The notes under the pieces: generated by a model
What the model saw: the letters and a program-made list of their open reading frames with translations, nothing else
Database searches by the model: none
Told to the model about the DNA's origin: nothing
Program-made: the position numbers and the translations under genes
Assembly (NCBI GenBank): GCA_023313575.1
Contig: JAJTTP010000010.1
Coordinates: 930,001 to 994,000, forward strand
DNA from: Eutypella sp. D-1
Taxonomy: Eukaryota; Ascomycota; Sordariomycetes; Xylariales; Diatrypaceae
Length of the DNA stretch: 64,000 nt
Direction of reading: 5' to 3'
Part shown: one piece after another, positions 59,537-64,000 of the stretch
How the letters are laid out: every line of letters starts with the position of its first letter
Numbering within the stretch: position 1 is the first letter of the stretch

Positions 59537-62500
59537 CACGATCTGATTCGATGCGCCATGTCGGATTTCCCCGACTGGTCAATTTCGCCGATGTCGCAGG
59601 TATTGGGTGTACGGGAGCTTCGGCATTACGACAGGCAATTCCATTTCGAAGGGAGGAAATGGAAGAGATGGCCGCATGGTGATAATCTCAAACATCTTAC
59701 AAGAACAGGTTGCTGCTTGGCATCGTTATCTCCTAACCCCTTTAAATCTACTTGGGATGTATTTTTGCCTTCGCATCTCGTATGCATAGTCGCCTAATTT
59801 CGCAGAGGAGTCTTTCGCTCAACTTGTAAAAGATTGAGCTGACAGTGGCTGTAAATCCTATGAATAATTCTCGGTCATCATGTACGTCATTGTCTTCGTA
59901 GGGCTGCAGCCTGCAGTCATTCTCACCATTGATCCCGTGGATGATTATGAACCGGAACTTGGGGTTTAGCTCAAGTGTAGTTTAGTTCATCCGACAATTA
60001 TTCAGCACTGCTCTGCTGCAGATTTGATTGTGAGTAATAAGGTAGTATGAGGCTGCCCGCATATAACTGCAGTAGCCAAGAACAGACATGTCCTTGGAAA
60101 TAACTGTGGCTTTTAATATGCGGACAATTTCGGCGTTCAATTGGGTCTATGGTTGTGGTCGTCTGCAGACTTGCATACCAAGTCCATAGCTGACCAATCA
60201 TATTGGACATCGTCCCCCTGCTGATCATAAGCGATTACTTTCTGATTATACAAGCCGAAACGCCGAATAAGGTGAATACAACAAAGCCGAGCACGATGTC
60301 TGGTAAGGTTTCGAAGGAAAGAGAACACACGATGATTCCAAAAAAGTGATGGGGCCATCAATCGTATCCAATGTCTATAGCCACATCAGTAAGCGCTGTG
60401 CGTATTTGTCAGTCATTGTCGGCGTCGCCGTTCTAAAAGAGAGCCTTCTCGTGAAATTCCAAAATCAAGCATATACTTAAGTGGAAAGTTGGGATAATAA
60501 CTGGACCTTCAAATCCCGCTCATGTTCTAGTTGACTGATTCATTATATCTACCTACCCATTGTCTCTCCCGGACTACGCGGTGGCAACAGAGGAAGGGCA
60601 GTGACAGATATCATCCATCATTAAAGTGCCACTGAAGCACCTTCCTGCGCAGGAAATTGGGATTTGCCTGAACTCTCTCTGGGCCAGGGACCGAACGCTG
60701 ATGGAGACGCACATCACGTCCAAGAATAGCCACCGTCTGTGGTAAGCGGCGAACCCCTAAACGGAAACGAAGAAGATGGCGATGGAATGTAGTGGGTTTG
60801 CGAGTCAGCTGTGCCAATGGACTTCGAGCAGACGGCCAAGAACCAGTGCCAGAGGGGATACCAGGCGCAAACCCCCTACGAGCGATAGTGTCTAGACCTT
60901 TCGGATACTAGCGAAAACGCTGCTCAGATGGCTCTTGTCAAGGGGCGTGGCAGTCATGGCAAAGATGGACCAAGTGGCAAATCACCAGGGACGTAAAGAC
61001 CGAGTTGGCTTTCGACGACTCTGGCGATTCTGCGCCTTGTTGCCTAGATTTTCACGCCGATCGATGGATACGACGGCCTTTGGGGCATACTTGGCTGGGC
61101 TGACGTGGGAGATAGGGGAGGACAAACCTGAAAACCGACCGAGGTAGCTCCCGACCTATGCTCAACCTCCCATCTTCTCGCACGGAGTTCCAGTCTAGAT
61201 GGAGGCCTTGGAGTGTCTCATGGTCATTGGAGCTGGCGACACGGATGTCATTCCCAGATAGGAAGAACGAGTCTCGATTCCCCGTTCCATCCTGAAAGCT
61301 GCATGCCGGGAATTCTTCCTAGAAGTCCCTGGACCTACATATTTCTTGGTCTGATCATCCCATATGGAGGCGCGGTCCTTATTATGACTGGACGACGGCA
61401 ACCATTCTCATGCTAGGGAACACAGACTCTTACATCAAGCCCAATTTCCAGTTATCAGGGATCCTTTTTGAGCCAGGCAAGCTGCTCGTTGATATCCGTC
61501 CTGACGCGTCATTGGGAAATTGCTGGATACGAACAGTTATAGGCGTCCTGCGCCTCTATCGTATCCCCGGAAAGCCTTCTTGAAGAGAAGACGAATCAGC
61601 GGTGTGTCATTGCGATGGTCCCTCGAGGCTGGGGGCAATTTGTTCGAACCGCGGTCAAATCTACACTTCCCTGAAAGCGATGTAACCAGCTGACACTTTC
61701 TAAGATTTCACGTCCTATTTTTCAGAACGCGAAGTAATGCCTCTTGGACATAACTCAGAAGCGCCGGGTCCGCAACTTGATGCGCTTATCTGCATCCCTT
61801 AGGAAAGTACTATGCATCTGTAATACACTAAGCGACGTCACCATCATGATATCAAGCTATTGCTTCTATTTTGAGGGCATTTACCTCTGGAAATACATAC
61901 CGTATAACACGATGTATATCTGTAGTTGCTCATCTACAGCCTGCATTACGAACACCGCGTGGTTTGCATAGTGCCAAGACTTAGAGGAAAATGACAGGCT
62001 GGACGCCACTATTCCCCCTTGGAATCACACCTCGAATCCTGTGGCCGAGGCATATACTACTGTAAAATAAAGCGGTGGCCATGCTGCTTCCTACTTGGTA
62101 GGAAATGCCCTCGGGCAATGTTGTCTATCTATCCGTTAGCTATCGTGGGACAAGTAGTACAGTAAACTATGCAAGTCTGACAGCCAAGACGATGTAATCT
62201 ATCACACACTATTTCAGACCACTGTTCTTTGACGTGATTTAATCTACTTAGGCGTTATGAATCAAAATTGGCTTGATAACTATAAGTCAGTATGTACTGA
62301 TCAACATACCAGCAACCTATCAGCCGTAATCTCCGAACGGAGAATGCATACTGCTGACTTCCAAAGCAGTGAATTCCATCTCCCAGTTTGTTGATGATCT
62401 CCAAGTTCGAAGAACGTGGCCACCATATGTCTCTCTAGCGCCACTCAGACTAGGACCTTATTACCAACAAGTTGTTTGATGACCTCAACATTAAGTTTAA

Positions 62501-63591
62501 TATAGGCGGTTAGTAGTTGAAGGATTCGGCTTCAGGGGATGATTTTCGTCTACGTTAGCATATACCAGCTTGATAGCTATAGCCATGGAGCCCCTTTCTT
62601 CCCAACCATTTCAGATATTCTGGATTTGAGATAAGCGGGACAATTCAGCCCACACTCCACAGCCAGCCCAATCAATTACAAGCAGACTATGTTAGACATA
62701 TGGTGTTTCTCATAGCTTATGACACTGACTTGCGTTCAGGGCCAAAATGATTGATCATACATACATTTATAACCTCACGAACGTGATCTAAGATGAACGG
62801 GAAAAGAAGTAGAATCGTGTCTATCGACTAAGAGCCACCTAGAACTCTCGTTCCGAGAGAGGAACAGCAGTACATCCGATACCGGAAAGTCAGCCAATAG
62901 TGACAAGAGATGTCCAAGGACAAATGCACACACCGAAAAGGAAGATCCCTCGACTTGACATTACGGGCGACGTATACGCCTTCCATGGCTCGCAATGAGT
63001 GGATAGACATCATCATGTAAGATGTAGGCTCAGAATATCATGCGTAGTAGACACCCCCTTCACCTATGATCTCTCGATCGCATTCAACATGACGTACACA
63101 TTAGTACTAGCCAAGTTGAAGGAGACAAGCATAGGTTTATGCCGGTAGGCTACATGCAGCGATAACCCTCTAGCTGCTTGAGTTGTCAGTCACCTATGCA
63201 TCAATACAAGGGAAAACAATGCGGCATCGGGAGCTCTGATACACAGATTTGGTAACGAAAATGTCGAAAGGCCATAGCGCTGGTCGTGACCGCCGGGTAG
63301 TACACTACGACTTGTCGCGTGACCAACACCATAGCGCAGATCCGTGCAGGAACTAGGCAGGTCGGTAGGCACGACGAATGAAGAGCAGTAGACGTACATA
63401 TATAAAGGGGAAGCGCACGTGTCTGCGGGGAATATCCACGTAACCTGGGCTAGTCCACGGACGACGGTGAAGTTATAAGAGGTAGCCCAAACTCTAGTCG
63501 ATTTTTCGGTGACCTGGTGCCTGGATGTCCCCTCGGTGCTTCTGCCAAATCCATATGTAGAGTTTTTGAGCTGCGACTCGCCTTATACACG
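59537..63591. other. gene-poor 4-kb stretch, possible decayed sequence
   Basis: No gene supported. Somewhat GC-richer blocks at 60600-61600 hold open but signature-free frames on both strands (for example plus 61323-61583, no ATG at its start), which may be decayed coding DNA. The rest is AT-richer spacer. The part nearest 63591 should contain the oxygenase promoter. Confidence 0.45.
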
Positions 63592-64000
63592 ATGACAACG
63601 AATTTCACGTCCCTCCCAGTCATCGACCTCGCACCATTGTCCGCCGTGAGCGACGGGGAATCCCGGGCGGTGGATGTGGCGTCCATTGGTCGGCGGCTCC
63701 GTGACGTCTTCGAGACGGTGGGCTTCGCCTACCTAATAAACAGCCCGCTGAGCTTCTCTCATGACGAAGTTTTTGGCCTTGCACATGAGTTCTTCAACTT
63801 ATCGCAAGAAGAGAAGATGGCCATTGCGAAGCGGACGTTCCAGCCAGATAACGAGAACACATACAGAGGGTGTGTTGAGTTGACCTATTTTACTCGATAC
63901 CTGAGAAGTGGCTAAGCAGCTGCTAGGACTTCTTCTTAAGCTTAGAGTCGCTGGCCCTACGTGATGCGTAGGTAAATGTAACTTTGCTAAGAATGCCGAT
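63592..64000 (+). CDS. 2-oxoglutarate/Fe(II)-dependent oxygenase (isopenicillin-N-synthase-like), N-terminal part
   Basis: The ATG is at 63592 and the first exon runs to about 63869. It encodes the DIOX_N-type start: LPVIDLAPLSAV, RRLRDVFETVGFAYLINSPL, FGLAHEFFNLSQEEKMAIAK and NENTYRG. In this family the N-terminal domain precedes a double-stranded beta helix with an HxD..H iron site, which would lie beyond the window edge. A donor GTGTGT follows at 63870, and no clear acceptor continues the frame before 64000, so the gene either has a longer intron or is cut by the edge. Members oxidise small molecules, often in secondary metabolism. Its neighbour to the left is a damaged Zn2Cys6 regulator, so a cluster role is possible but not shown. 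Confidence 0.85.

Noticed and set aside
61323..61583. Open plus-strand frame with protein-like content in the right-hand desert
   Set aside because: No ATG at its opening, no splice-consistent neighbours and no recognised family; kept only as a hint of decayed coding DNA.

Overview
The window is eukaryotic DNA from a filamentous ascomycete (Pezizomycotina, most likely a Sordariomycete; the genus cannot be read from the sequence). The genes have short GT..AG introns of roughly 50-150 bp, no operons, long AT-richer spacers, CT-rich leaders, and families typical of these fungi: Zn2Cys6 regulators, GPI-anchored GH16, GH92 mannosidase, SV2/sugar-type MFS, and a small secreted ALNPNIIT-type protein. 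All exon coordinates were worked out by hand from splice signals, reading phase and family resemblance.

Layout. 1-1409 (-): N-terminal part of a regulator with a BED-like finger and a Zn2Cys6 finger, broken by a 1-nt frameshift in a polyglutamine tract and running off the left edge. 2893-3089/3314 (+): candidate small gene behind a good TATA box. 3566-6334 (+): secreted GH92 alpha-mannosidase. 8848-10209 (+): metzincin-like protease without a signal peptide. 11172-13198 (-): OST-alpha/TMEM184 membrane protein. 14343-24334 (+): CSF1, a giant bridge-like lipid-transfer protein of 3272 aa. 25462-26802 (+): OMA1 mitochondrial protease. 27844-28238 (+): small cytochrome b5-like protein. 32555-32907 (+): 65-aa single-pass membrane protein with a long leader. 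33487-34844 (-): dCMP deaminase, head to head with ATG7 at 36756-38888 (+). 39363-39728 (-): possible small gene. 40547-42238 (+): nucleotidyltransferase-like protein. 43779-45839 (+): MFS transporter. 46332-47595 (-): membrane-bound DnaJ protein. 48841-51261 (-): GPI-anchored GH16 glucanase. 53559-54062 (-): small secreted protein. 57526-59536 (+): Zn2Cys6 transcription factor with an apparent frameshift at its last exon junction. 63592->64000 (+): start of a 2-oxoglutarate/Fe(II) oxygenase.

From about 8.8 kb to 51 kb the window is mostly conserved housekeeping: lipid transport, mitochondrial quality control, autophagy, nucleotide metabolism and wall remodelling. From about 51.3 kb to the right end it is gene-poor and carries lineage-variable genes (secreted protein, damaged regulator, oxygenase), which looks like an accessory segment. 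I found no tRNA, rRNA, CRISPR array, recognisable transposase or reverse transcriptase. The most interesting items are the two independent single-base frameshifts in regulators, a 28-bp near-perfect inverted repeat at 6834-6912, the likely overlooked small gene at 2949, and two very small exons (18 and 13 nt).
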